A DNA stretch of 61,300 bases, from the NCBI GenBank assembly GCA_015501595.1, contig JADNRX010000326.1, positions 1 through 61,300 of the forward strand, read 5' to 3'. A program made the translations under genes and the position numbers. Below are positions 1 through 11,190 of the stretch, one piece after another (the stretch's first letter is position 1; every line of letters begins with the position of its first letter). The stretch is from Hymenopellis radicata (lineage: Eukaryota > Basidiomycota > Agaricomycetes > Agaricales > Physalacriaceae). The notes beneath the pieces were generated by a model. It worked only from the letters and a program-made list of their open reading frames with translations, did not search any database and was not told the origin of the DNA.

Positions 1-1594
1 GCGATGCCGTGGCCAAGTGTCATAAAGCCGGCGTCACTATAAAGATGTGCACTGGCGACAATGTTCAGACAGCACGATCCATCGCCACACAGTGCGGTAT
101 ATTCACGCCTGGCGGCATTATCATGGAGGGTCCTGTTTTCCGCGGCCTGGAGAAGAGGGATATGCAGGATATCGTTCCTCGCCTTCAGGTTCTTGCTCGG
201 TCGTCGCCCGAGGACAAGAAGCTGCTGGTCGAGACGTTGAAGGAGCTTGGCGAAATCGTCGGAGTTACTGGCGATGGCACCAACGATGGCCCGGCGCTCA
301 AAACGGCTCACGTCGGATTCTCCATGGGTATTTCGGGCACCGAAGTTGCGAAGGAGGCATCCGACATTATTCTTATGGACGATAACTTTGCGTCCATTGT
401 CAAGACGATCATCTGGGGGCGCTGCGTTAATGATGCTGTCAGAAAGTTTCTGCAGTTCCAGATCTCAACGAATGTCACTGCCGTAGTAACGACTGTAGTG
501 TCAGCAGTGGCGTCGTCGGACGATGATCCAGTGCTCACTGCGGTTCAACTGCTTTGGATTAATATGATCATGGATACTTTTGCCGCCCTTGCACTCGCTA
601 CGGATCCTGCGACGGAGAAGCTGCTTGACCGGAAACCAGAGAAGAAGACCGCGCCCTTGTTTTCGGTTGACATGTACAAGATGATTCTCTTCCAGTCCGC
701 GTACCAGAGCTTCATCTCGCTCATCTTTCATTTTCTGGGAAACCAGATCCTGGGTCTAGACGACACAGAGCATAACAGGGATATCATACAGACTTTGGTT
801 TTCAACGCCTTTGTCTTTGCTCAGGTTTTCAACTCGATCAACTGTCGGCGCTTGGACAGACGCCTTAACGTCTTTGAAGGGATCAGCAGGAACTACTACT
901 TTATCTCAATCACTCTCCTCGGCAAGTGACTCTTACGCTTAAATCACCCCAGTTACTAAGAGATTTTTAGAGATCGCCATTCAAGTACTCATCGTCTTTG
1001 TCGGGGGGACTGTGTTTCAAGTCGTGCGGATACCCGGTCGAGAATGGGGCATTTCGTTGGCGCTGGGCTGTGTTTCGCTTCCGCTGGGTGTTCTCGTTCG
1101 GTTAATGCCCAGCGAGCCCTTTGAACGGTTCTTCAAAGCAACACGGTTGATGCGACGAGAGGAAGTCCTCCCTACAGAGAACCCAGAGGCCGAGGGATGG
1201 GGTAGTGCGATCACCATTGTTCAGGACAACCTGGGCATGTTCACCAAGTTACGCGGCGGGCGTTTGCGGTCGGCTTTGTCTATTTTCAAAACTCGGTCTG
1301 CGAAGCTGGAATCTGGGAAGGATGGTGCAATGGGAGTGTACGTCTCACCTCTCTCATGTCACGATACAGGACTAATTAATTCTCTTCCTGCAGGTCGAAA
1401 ATCTTGACAATGGCGCCAACGCTGATGGCTGGCACTGTCGCGGCGGGGCACGGTTATATCCAAGGCAGTCTTTCGGATCTTGCCGTAAGGATCCGTCTGG
1501 TGCATTATGGGATGGCAAGCTGCAGTTGCACCCCGATACCCTGGAGGATAGTGTTGTGTTTCAAAAATACGGAAGTAAATCGCGTGTAGTTTAG
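1..1594 (+). CDS. PMC1: P-type Ca2+-transporting ATPase, PMCA/PMC1 type (3' part, 5' end outside window)
   Basis: Pumps Ca2+ out of the cytosol (vacuolar or plasma membrane type IIB ATPase). The visible part begins just before the P-domain sequence KMCTGDNVQTA, has the hinge motif VTGDGTNDGPAL, then the membrane segments with QLLWINMIMDTFAALALA and a C-terminal cytosolic tail rich in Arg/Lys. Exons read as 1-921, 971-1335 and 1394-1594. The first junction works in frame only if the intron starts with GC (GCAAGT) at 922, giving LLEIAIQVLIVFVGG, which fits the family; the GT at 926 would break the frame. The second intron is a normal GTGTAC...CTGCAG of 58 bp. The N-terminal actuator domain, phosphorylated Asp and first membrane helices lie upstream of the window. 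The family call is certain; vacuolar versus plasma membrane location is not visible. Confidence 0.93.
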
Positions 1595-2079
1595 TTGTGC
1601 GAGTGGCTTCGAGTTATCATCTCTTAGTATTGGCCCAGTCATGCTCCAAGTTGATTTTTTCCTGCACGCTGTTTACATGCGAAGTCCGGTATCCTATTCG
1701 CTGTTTAGCTTCCCGGATAGAAGAAGTCCAAGTCGCCGTAGATCCACGCGCATTCCAGTGGTAGACGCTGATGAAGCCGCCCATTGTGATCCAAAGCAGT
1801 GGTATCGACGGCGAGATGGTCGCGTCCTCTGATAAGCGCCTGCTCAGTGCTTCGAGGGCTCGTACGCTGATATTGATTGGTTGTAGCTGTTGGGAAGCAG
1901 CGATCCTACCCCAAGCAAAGTTGCTCAGGCATACAATCTCAGAAGGAGGTTTATAGGATGATTGGTTAGGTTGGGCCGTCTTATGTAGGTGCGATGGACC
2001 ATCGTGTGAGTCAAGGAAACGGTCCGAGTACCGTGACCCGTGACCAACTCTCTTCGAACTTGTCAATGTCATCTTCAAG
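1595..2079. other. intergenic, no gene supported
   Basis: Holds the 3' flank of the ATPase and the promoter of the next gene. A minus-strand open frame of 153 codons fills most of it but shows no recognisable domain and no splice continuity, so it is not called. Confidence 0.5.
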
Positions 2080-2859
2080 ATGCCGGTGCCACTCGTGCAT
2101 CAAGAACGTTCGCGCATCGAACGTTGGTTAGACGTCGCATGGGATAACCTGTGGTGGCTCATTCAGCGCCTTCCTCCCAAACTTCGCTTCCCCTTCATCG
2201 TCATCCACTCAACCAGATGGATATTCGAACGCACTCGACATCCCTGGCGTGTTCTCTTCCGCTTAACATTCCCCTACCCTCGCTACTTGCGCATGCCGCC
2301 ACCTCTATCCGTCGAATCTCTCGTACAACTATCCGCCCACTCGCCAGACTTTATATATGAGCGCCACGACAACATTAACAAAATCCGCAATTTCAAACTC
2401 TTCGCTCCCCGCGATACGCAGCAATACTCGCTCTATCGTCTCTACGATGCAGTGTGTACGCAGCATCACAATGAGATGGTGCATGAGGCAACGTATATCT
2501 GGAATCGCCAGGAGTGGTCCCTCGCTGACTGGCCGGATCCCCAGGACTCGGACCCTGTGCGGTACACGGTCCTTGCGGGGATTATGGAGATGCTTGTTGA
2601 AGCTTTTAATTGGCGTATGGATTTGGGATTCTGCAGGGATCGAGAGAGGTATAGGAAGAAGACGAGATCTGAGCGGTGCATACCCGAGGGCCCTCCTGAG
2701 TGTGTGCCAGCGTGGGCGGCAAAGGTCCCGCCAGCGGATAAGAGAGTCATGTTATTCAAACCTGGAACGGAGGACTGGATGATCAAGTTTGCCTTGTCGG
2801 AACATCTCAAGAAGAGGAACATCTGGGGTTGTGGGACCGGGGAGTTCAAGTTTGTATAG
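2080..2859 (+). CDS. hypothetical protein, single exon, 259 aa
   Basis: Not recognised. The open frame is uninterrupted from an ATG to a TAG and the composition looks coding: evenly mixed residues, many Trp, Arg and Pro, and no low-complexity stretch. Visible features are a Trp-rich N-terminus (WDNLWWLIQRLPPKLRFP), a basic mid-section and a C-terminal half with conserved-looking WSLADWPDPQDSDPVRYT. No signal peptide and no convincing membrane helix; the hydrophobic patch near residues 40-60 is short. It lies between two unrelated conserved genes with its own start 485 bp after the ATPase stop. Function unknown. Confidence 0.6.
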   Translation: MPVPLVHQERSRIERWLDVAWDNLWWLIQRLPPKLRFPFIVIHSTRWIFERTRHPWRVLFRLTFPYPRYLRMPPPLSVESLVQLSAHSPDFIYERHDNINKIRNFKLFAPRDTQQYSLYRLYDAVCTQHHNEMVHEATYIWNRQEWSLADWPDPQDSDPVRYTVLAGIMEMLVEAFNWRMDLGFCRDRERYRKKTRSERCIPEGPPECVPAWAAKVPPADKRVMLFKPGTEDWMIKFALSEHLKKRNIWGCGTGEFKFV

Positions 2860-3580
2860 TCCGACAGACACCTACTTGAGTTAGCCGTTGTTAGGTACCC
2901 TTTTCGAAGTCCGAGAAGCTAACAGCAGTAACGACGTACTGTTGCCCGCAAGTAGACAGGATCTTTGCCGAAATTGTCGAAGTGGAAACTTGATCATCGT
3001 GTCAACCGTAGAACTTGAAGAGAGAAAAAGCAATGCTGAGCCTCACCACCAGAGACTGTCGATCAAGCCGTTATGAGATACAGGGCGTTAGAGAGGAAAA
3101 CCGGGCACTCACACAGCGCCGAGGAAACAGAGCGCCAATGCTAGTAGCTAGCCGCCAATATGTTCGTCACTTGCACCTCAAAGCACAGAACGCTGCGCAC
3201 CTGCTGTTCAGCGACTCGTCGAATGCAATAGGCTCAGCCGACATGGTAAGAGTAAGGAGCGATGTCGAGCAAGCAACAATGGTTATTCATCCCATTAGTA
3301 CAAATTTATGAAAAACCGACAGCTCAGTAGTGTAGAGAGAGCTCAAAGCGAAATAAGTTTCTTCAAGGTGAAATATACTTGCCCAAACAAACTGGGAGGA
3401 ATGAGACTCGCGTCCAGGCCGACACCCCCACTAACCAGATGGAGCAAGTTTACCTCAGGGGAGTGATAAGCCGCCTGAGAAAGCGAGTTGTCTCCGATCA
3501 AGGCTTTGTTCACAGTACTGTACAGCTGCGGAGAAAGTCGTAGATTAAACCGGACGAAAACACATACAATAAGAAGACCG
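2860..3580. other. intergenic, nothing recognised
   Basis: Between two converging genes. Only short open frames without support; no repeat or RNA gene seen. Confidence 0.5.
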
Positions 3581-6500
3581 TTATCGCCTTCGTCCGCCTC
3601 GCACAGGCGCCACGACCACAACGTCGTCATCCGAATCTTCAGCCACCAACATCTGCACGGGCGGGGCTTTCTTCGCTCTGCTTGCTCGCGGCGGCGGCCT
3701 AACTGACTGGGATCGCAGCGTCTCAGCATCATCATCATCACCACCGTCGGCTTCATCAACATCCAATGTTCCTCCTCCATCATAGTCGTCCTCCGAATCC
3801 TCGATGAAAAGAGAATTGGAAACGGCGCGTCCTTTTCCTTTTCCTGCCTTTGCCTGAGAAGCAGCGGCCTTCTTCTTTCCCCTCGTCTTGACCCTGACGG
3901 GTTCGGCTGCCTCCTCGTCATCCGAGTCAAACAATGCGATCGAAGCCGTGTCCGGTTCTTCTTTAGGGATTGGGCTTTCGCCTTGGACTTGGACTTGGTA
4001 GGCTTCTTGGCCTTGTCGTCATAAGCAAAGTCCTGGGTGTCCGTGGTCGGGAATTCTGAGGGAACAAGCAAGTCAGTTGTTTGGGGTATGAAGCGACAAG
4101 CGATGTCCATACGTTGGTCTGTAGACTGCAGTGTCGCGGGATCGCTAACGACCAAGTCGACCACAATACTCCGTGTCCTGTCCATGACTTTCTGTAGGAC
4201 CCGTCAGCGGTATACCAAGTAACGTTCACATGGCAAACCTTCTTAAACTTCTTGAAATTAGGGAGCCCATCCCACTCTCGGTTCGGCTCCCCCCTACTCT
4301 TCGCCCTAGCGTCCTTTTTATACACGTCCAATGGAACAACCACCATAAAATTGCCCCGAATATTCGCGTCGTCCCCAAAGTCATCCAAAACCTTCCACTG
4401 CTCATGCACAGCGTCCTTCTCCAAATTCGGTTTCGATATCTTAAGCTTGTTAAACTCCCTATCAAACTCGTCCTCGTTCTTCTTCCCTCGTTTTGTCGAC
4501 GCGATAGCCTTTAAAAACGCCGCGTCCGTGTCGGGTTTCCCGGGATCCGCACCAGGTTTCGCTGACTTGGAAGCCTTGACAGTCGAAGGCGGCGGTCGCA
4601 TGTGACCATCTTGGACAACTGTAGTGGGTAGACGTTCGACAGCATTGACGTTTTCCACAGCTCGTTTCTTTGACGGAGGAAGTTCGCCTGAGGACGGTGT
4701 CACCGAACGAGGTTGTAACGCCTGCCCAACTTCTGCCATTTCGGCATCCTCGGTCTCACTCGCTTTCCTTTTCTGACCTCGGGACTGAGTGGGCCCCGTG
4801 GACTGCGTCTGCGTCTCCTCCTCCTCTTCGTGTACCGTTCGTAAGAATCCAGCACCTCCAGGAGTGTCAGATCCAAATTGCGTCTGGCTAAACGCGGTAC
4901 CGTCGAAGGAGATACCTGCATTATCTGGATCAAGAGAGTCGAACAAGGCCTTATGTTTCTTGTACGATGGCTCTTCTTTCGGCGCTAACGAGGCAAATTG
5001 CGAGTCTAAAGTTTCTTCAACTGTCTCTCGTCGACGTTTCAACGGTCGTCTTGTAGAACGTGGAGGGGGTAGCTAAAAAGAGAAATGGGTGAATCATTGT
5101 TTCCTCGAAAGTATGACTTACGGAGCTGGAAGTGCTTGCAGGAGTTTCAGTCTCCGGTGGCAGACCTGTCGAGTCTGGGGATACATCCAGCAAGACCGAG
5201 TTGTCGTCTATACCAGTAATAACCGGAAATCCTCCTTGTGCACGACGAGTTAAAGGCTAGATGAATCTCAGACATCATTTTGCCATAAAGCAGAATCGAT
5301 ACTCACGCGACGCTCCGTTTCAGGCTGCGTTGACTCCATGATACCCAGCTCCTCTTTGTCTTCTTGTGTGATAACACGTCTCTTCAATTTCTATGGAATC
5401 ATGTTAGTCACTGCTCATTTCTCGCGCGAAGCGACCTACGCGCCGAACAGGTACGGCCTCTTCCACAGAATCCAATGTAACCGGTTGTGGTTCGGGTGCG
5501 GATACTGAAGGTTCCGAGGTCGACTGCATGAAGGGCTGTTAACTCAAGACGGAAATGAGCATGAGGTGTTACTTACAGGTCCAACGGCATTAATACTTTC
5601 AGGATCTGCCATGGCAATATCTACCTCCTGTGAGGGTTGACGAGACGCAGCACGCCTAGGAAGCTTCCTGCGAGCAGGAGGAGGCGGTGCTGGTTCGACC
5701 GGAGTTTCCATACTTTCCTCTTCGCGAGGAGCAGTCGAAGATTGTGAGGCGTCAAGACCACCTGATAACAATAAGAAGTGAGACCGGCGGGCGATGTTGC
5801 GCGCACCTGAGGATTTGTTACGCAGCGAAGTGACATCAGCCATAAGGACGGCTTCGATTAATTCCTTGAAAGTCGAAAATCCAACGTGAAAGCTTGAAAG
5901 AAATATTAAGACGCAATTGAAGTAAGACTTGTCAAAAGACTCACTCCGTTGCTTCACCGATAAATTTGTCCCAAGTCGCCTTTCCAACGGCAGAAGTCAT
6001 AGCTTCGGGATCAGCAATAGCGAGCACCCTAGCGCCCTCCTTGGCCACGCCTCGCGACAGGGCCTTCTTCCACTTTAACACACCATCCTGGACATTGAAG
6101 GTTTCGATGGCGCCTCCACCACGCTCAATCATGACCCGCAGGTCACTATCAACATCGCGCGACTGATCGCCTACGCACAAGAAACGAAATGACTTGAAGA
6201 GATCCAGGCGTGATTCGTTCGGAAGCCATATAGTGTCCTTCTGAAATTTCTTGTCCAGAGATTTAGCACATTTGGGGTAATATTTCTTCGAGGACGGAAG
6301 GTGAAAGTTGAATTCCAACGAATCCTTGTCATCACCCGGGAGAGCCCCTACGCGGACGACCTCGTTCAGCCACTCGGGTGTGACGATGGAGCAAGCTGAT
6401 AGCAGGGAGGCGGCAATTGCAGGGGTCGCGTCGCAATGTTGTGTGATATGGTGGGTAACATGGGGATTATGAGTGTAAACGAGACTGATAGCTGTATAGG

Positions 6501-7110
6501 ATGTGAGCATAGAGCTTAAGGTGTGGTGAAAGCCTGACCAAGGGAAGCCAATGATTCAAGTGGTAGTGACAGTTTTGGCGAGTTGACGAAACAGCAGACT
6601 GGTTGCCAAATGGCGCTTTGAAAAGGTTACGAGGATATACAACGTAGGAACGATATAAGCGCACTAGATCGGAATGTCTGAGGCAACCGCAAGCTTGTCG
6701 TTGTGTTGCAGGACTACCGAGGCGTCCGTAACCACAGGAATTTGGTCATCGCCTCGGTAAACTTTCAATTGTTTTTTGGTTTGCTTGGTGACGACTTGGA
6801 GAGTTGGAATGAAGGTAGGATCTGACTGGAAGGCTTGTGTTATTGGGTTAATTGCAAGGCTTCGTGCGACATACTGCATTGTCCAACGGGTAGTCGCCTA
6901 CGATGATCACGCAGTGTTCACGTGAGATCAATTTGCTATTAATCGTCAAAGGTTGAGCCTTTCTACCGAGCGTGTACGACTTTCCAGGCTTCAACACTTT
7001 TTGCTCTGTAAACGGTGAACGAGGACCCCCTCGGTGTGGCAATGCGACATACTGGTAAAGTTGAGCTCGTCCTTGGCGGGATTGTCGAACGGCCCAGCTA
7101 TAGTCCACAT
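3581..7110 (-). CDS. NBS1: Nibrin/NBS1-like subunit of the MRE11-RAD50-NBS1 complex
   Basis: Scaffold of the nuclear MRN complex, which senses DNA double-strand breaks and recruits Tel1/ATM. The start at 7110 gives MWTIAG, then an FHA domain (KPGKSYTLGRK ... LISREHC) split by two introns of 47-49 bp, then a BRCT region (VTHHITQHC ... SIVTPEWLNEVVRVG), a long disordered Ser/Pro/Lys-rich middle, the MRE11-binding motif LPNFKKFKK near 4250, and a C-terminus of acidic residues followed by GGRRR, the usual Tel1/ATM-docking arrangement. About a dozen short introns join in frame. Two places are unresolved: the FHA-BRCT junction at 6600-6700, and 3940-4030, where the reading frame must change by one base to reach the conserved acidic C-terminus (see findings). 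The combination of FHA, BRCT and FKKFKK is diagnostic. Confidence 0.88.
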
Positions 7111-7380
7111 TGACGCTGGAACGACAAGGTCCAACCAGGATGGTGGTCCAGAACAAAGTGTGTTTTCGCGACTGTGACATTCCATTGTGACCAGACGCGT
7201 TGACTCGGAGTCGGACCGGATGTACCGGCTACCTTCCTCCGTCTCAACAAGAAACAGAACATGGTACATTCATTCCAATCTAGCGGCGTGCAAATCTATG
7301 AGAAATCTAAAACGACTAGGATCTAAGTGAGTATTGCTACAGGATATAAACAGGTACAATTGCAGTATTGATTGCGGTCT

Positions 7381-8555
7381 CTAGACAATGGTGCCCTCTC
7401 CCGGGGTTTCGCCCATAGAGTACACCTGGTGCCCTGGCTTGGAGCCCCGGTCGAGTTTTTCCATCGATGGCATGCGAGAAAGTGCAGGCGTGTGAAGGGG
7501 CTGCAGTCGTCATGTCAGTATGAACAGAACAAATAGCAGAACGTCACTAACCGTGTCGACTGGCGTAGGAATCGCCGAGTCGGGGTATCCGCGTCCAACT
7601 GGTTGAGTGATGAATAACGCGATGCTGCCATCCTCGTTTCGTCGTGCTACAACGCTGAAATAACAGGTTAACTCTTAGCTGGATAAAGTCGTGTTGCCAA
7701 ACTCACTTGCTCAGATCCTCGACCAACAAGTCAGGCTTCTCTTTTTCGAGAGATTCCCGAGTGTGCGACGTGCAAGTGGCCAAGACAAAGCATCCTGCGG
7801 CCTTGCCAGACCGGATTCCTGTCGGCGCATCCTCAACGACAACGCCTGCCAAGAGGATAAACCAATGATGGTAAACACGATGCGCGACGAGTACGTACAA
7901 GTTTTGGGTTCCACATTGTTCAACTTGGCTCCCAAAAGATATGGGTCGGGCGCGGGCTTGCCGTGCTGCACACTCTCGGCGGTTACGAAGTGAACAGGTG
8001 TTGGTAGCCCTGCCGCAGGGAGAGCCTTTGATGCGTAGAAGAATGTCGCTGATAAGCGGTAAGCGATATGAAGGCACTCCTCGGATACGAAATGACTTAC
8101 ACGATGTGCAGACGCTCCATCCTTGGTCTTCATCTGGGCGTTCGCCCTGGATACCAGATAACAGCTTCTTCACCCCCGGAAGGGCGATGATTCCGCCACC
8201 CTCGGCCTTGCTGGCATTGCTGAGGATTGCTTCCTCGAATCGGACGACTTCTTTCTTCAAAAGCTCCTCGTCGCTGATCTTGCACCACTTGCGCAGCGCG
8301 TCGATGGTACGGTAACCATGAGCGGACGCCAGGATATGGGGCAGGTCGAGGAAGTCATATCCAGTGTTTTTCAATAAGTTCCAGGCCGCAGTTACGGCAG
8401 GAGATGAGTCGATGAGGGTTCCGTCCATACTGGTGGAATAATCAGTTGATCCAGTCAATCCCATGCATGTAACTTTCAACTCACTCAAAGAGAACCGAGG
8501 ACGTCGTCATCTGGACGGTGGTGGGCTCGACATCGGGGAAGGAATAACCAGACAT
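7381..8555 (-). CDS. HAD-superfamily sugar/polyol phosphatase, glycerol-3-phosphatase/2-deoxyglucose-6-phosphatase type
   Basis: Dephosphorylates small phosphorylated polyols or sugars in the cytosol; in yeast relatives (GPP1/2, DOG1/2) the substrates are glycerol-3-phosphate or 2-deoxyglucose-6-phosphate. The first splice (exon 1 8485-8555) restores HAD motif I, VLFDMDGTLIDSSPAV, with both catalytic Asp. It is followed by AHGYRT, PGVKKLL, motif II in WSVCTS, the motif III Lys in HGKPAPDPYLLGAK, and motif IV VVVEDAPTGIRSGKAAGC; order and spacing match GPP/DOG. The C-terminal exons (to 7381) add a tail of about 70 residues ending GTIV. The gene is head to head with glycerol-3-phosphate dehydrogenase, which favours the glycerol-3-phosphatase role. 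Substrate is inferred, not visible. Confidence 0.85.
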
Positions 8556-9431
8556 GATAGGAATGAAAGTAAGTCGCGTCACAGACGTTCGTCTACGGGT
8601 CTAATGTTTGTCTAGAGGGAGAGGGGTGGAGGATGATGAAGTTTTCGAGGAACTTCGCCACATCTATTATATCACACGGAGGACTTGGCAGAAGCGGCTA
8701 CGGATTATCCATCGCCGCCTTGATTTATTTTTAGCGAACTCGAAGGAGCACCGCCGCGTCGGCATGGGGCCACACTCACGTCCTGGCTCCAAACGGTGCA
8801 ACGTTTGCAACTGATTTCCACCCTCGAATTTTGCGATAACAGAACAAAGACCCTACTTATCCGTCACTCTGGGCTATATCTGGCGCCTGCAGGCGAAGAA
8901 GACGGGAAGAAGGCCTTCCATTGGGTCTTTCACAACGTAAAAAAGCACGATATCTATTATGCGGTGGAGCGCGCCTGAATGGCGCTCATTTTTGGTCGGT
9001 CCCGACCTTTGTTCGATTGACGTCACCAGCCAAATTACGTGGTGGTGTAGCCTGGACGCCACACAGCTTAACATATGCTATTCCATTTGGGCCTCCGATC
9101 AACATTCACTTTGCAACTTGCTCCAAGAAAAGTCCTCGCTTCGCTGAATTAGGCGCCGCGAATCATTCGGACAGCATCGCCGCGACGCCGCCTCCGCCTG
9201 TTAACACACATCCCTTTTGCTGAAAATTGACCCGGTTTTAATTCGTCATCCCACGTTATCGAAAATTTAGGTGATTCTCCTATACATGCTTCTTACCTTG
9301 ACTTTTATTACGACCAACTTCATCTCAATCTAGATTTCACGATTTTAGACATATAGACGCTCTACAGTGTAAACTCCACTCTCCATCTCTCCTTCTCTCC
9401 GTCACCTTTATCCATCTTAGACTTCTAGACC
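8556..9431. promoter_or_regulatory. shared divergent promoter of the HAD phosphatase and glycerol-3-phosphate dehydrogenase genes
   Basis: The 876 bp between the two start codons contain no gene. It holds one perfect palindromic ATF/CRE site (9018-9025), one CRE-like TTACGTGG near 9036, an inverted repeat GGTCGG-TC-CCGACC just upstream of the CRE, a single AGGGG stress element at 8622-8626, and a pyrimidine-rich stretch (9300-9420) before the + strand ATG, typical of fungal transcription start regions. Confidence 0.6.
9018..9025. promoter_or_regulatory. TGACGTCA, CRE/ATF-type bZIP site
   Basis: Perfect 8-bp palindrome, 463 bp upstream of one start codon and 407 bp upstream of the other. Such sites bind ATF/CREB-family bZIP factors (Atf1 in fission yeast, Sko1 in budding yeast), which act below the osmotic-stress MAP kinase. 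It is the only full copy noticed in the window. Confidence 0.5.
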
Positions 9432-11190
9432 ATGTCGTCCGACACTACACACGTTACGTTGCAATTGGCGAAGACTCATCTCGACGACAGTCCTCCATCC
9501 TCATCCGCTTCTTCCTGTCCTTCACCAGCATATTCTACCTTTGGCGATAGCACGCCTGTTTCTGCCGTCTCGTCGCCAGATTCGTCGCGTCCGCCTTCTC
9601 CGTTGTTGAGGCCACTCCCGAAGCCTTCAGGCGCTGGCGGTCTCCATCGCGGCCTTCCCTCGAAACCGTTCGGCTTCAATGCCCTCAGCGGGGCGAGCAT
9701 GAGTTTCACCGCTATGGCGAACTCTGCCGTCAAGAAGAAGAAGGCGATGAACGAGAAGCGCGACATTCCCTCCAAGACCAGCTCGCCATCGGAGTCTGAC
9801 GAGGAGGGCTCGACCGATAGTCATGGCGCGACATCTACCGATAAGGATCGTCGAACTCCTGCGCGTCGCACGTCCTCGGCTGCGATGGCTCCTTTCATTA
9901 CCAAGTTTGACTTGTACGAACCAGAACAGTATATCGTCGACGAGAAGAACGGCACGCGCTCTCCTGCTCGCCTCGAGAAGATTGCCGTCATTGGAAGCGG
10001 TAGCTGGGGCACTGCGCTCGCCCGCGTTGCCGCTATCAACGCCGTCGAACGCGAAGGCTTTGACCCCGAAGTCCGTATGTGGGTACGCGAGCGGGAGGTG
10101 ATTTTTCCCTTCAACGTCATCGGTCCCTGATCACTGACTCCGTTCCTCTTTGCTGTGCAGATACCCGGGCGCGGCAAGCTTACAGACATCATCAACGAGA
10201 CGCATCAGAACGAGCGCTATCTCCCTTCGGTGGAGCTACCGGAGAACCTCATCGCGGTCCCTGATATCACGACGGTGGTTCAGGACGCCACTCTCATCCT
10301 TTTCTGCGTTCCTCATCAATTTCTCCCCGATGTTTTGAAGGAGATCAAGCAGCCCGGTGTTATCGCGAAGCGAGCTCGTGCCATTTCTGCTATCAAGGGT
10401 GTCGATGTTCAGATCCACCAGGAGACTGAACATACCGGGCAGGTGAAGAAGTTGGCTGAGATATATACCTTCCCCGGTGTTATCGAGAAGGAGCTGGGCA
10501 TACCTTGTTCTGCGCTTGGTGGTGCTAACATCGCGTTGGACGTGGGAAAGGGCGAGTTCTGCGAGACGACGATTGGTGTTCCGGGCCCCAAGGATGCTGC
10601 CCTGTGGCACGCCGTATTCGACGGACCAGCTTTTCGCGTACACCCCATTGAGGACGTCGCTGGAGTCTCCCTCAGTGGTGCCCTGAAGAACGTCGTGGCT
10701 CTTGCTGCGGGTTTCGTCGATGGCATGGGCCTCGTTCGTACTTTCTGTTCTCCTATCTCTTTTACGTTCTGACGTCTCATTTCGACAGGGTGGAAACACC
10801 AAGGCGGCGATCATGCGCATCGGCTTGCTCGAGATGAGCACCTTCACCCTCGAATTCTTTCCCAAGTCAAACCCTTTTACGTTCAGCCACCACTCGGCGG
10901 GCATGGCCGACTTGATCACGACGAGCTTTGGTGGACGTAACCGCAAATGCGCGGAGGCGTACATCAAGTCGCGTCCCGAGTACGGTGGTGGTTCCGGAAA
11001 GGCCAAGACCTTCGACGAGTTGGAGAAGGAGCTGTTGAACGGCCAGAAGCTCCAGGGTGTCGCGACAACGAAAGAGGTGTTCGATTTCCTCGCTATCAGA
11101 GGCCGCCTTGAAGGCTATCCTCTGTTCGACAAGGTGTACCGCATCAGCTTCGAGGGCCTGGACCCCAAGCGCCTCTTTGAGGATCTGTAA
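9432..11190 (+). CDS. GPD1: NAD-dependent glycerol-3-phosphate dehydrogenase
   Basis: Reduces dihydroxyacetone phosphate to glycerol-3-phosphate with NADH, for osmolyte glycerol and lipid synthesis. Exons 9432-10097, 10161-10733 and 10789-11190 join in frame to 546 residues. The NAD-binding loop AVIGSGSWGTALARV is at about residue 185, followed by KLTDIINETHQN, CSALGGANIA, the catalytic-Lys region SGALKNVVALAAGF and the substrate-binding TTSFGGRNRKCAEAY. All family motifs are intact. Ahead of the catalytic domain lies a Ser/Pro/Thr-rich, disordered-looking extension of about 180 residues; the family is usually near 390 in total. An internal ATG giving MAPFITKFDLYEPEQY would yield a conventional protein, so the long form may be alternative. 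It diverges from the HAD phosphatase gene. Confidence 0.95.

Noticed and set aside
1617..2078. 153-codon minus-strand open frame
   Set aside because: No domain, no splice context and it fills the spacer between two + strand genes; treated as chance.
3343..4185. 280-codon minus-strand open frame as one exon
   Set aside because: Only its first part is NBS1; the rest is out of frame with the conserved acidic C-terminus.
10236..11006. 256-codon frame antisense to glycerol-3-phosphate dehydrogenase
   Set aside because: Mirror of a strongly coding exon; no independent motif.
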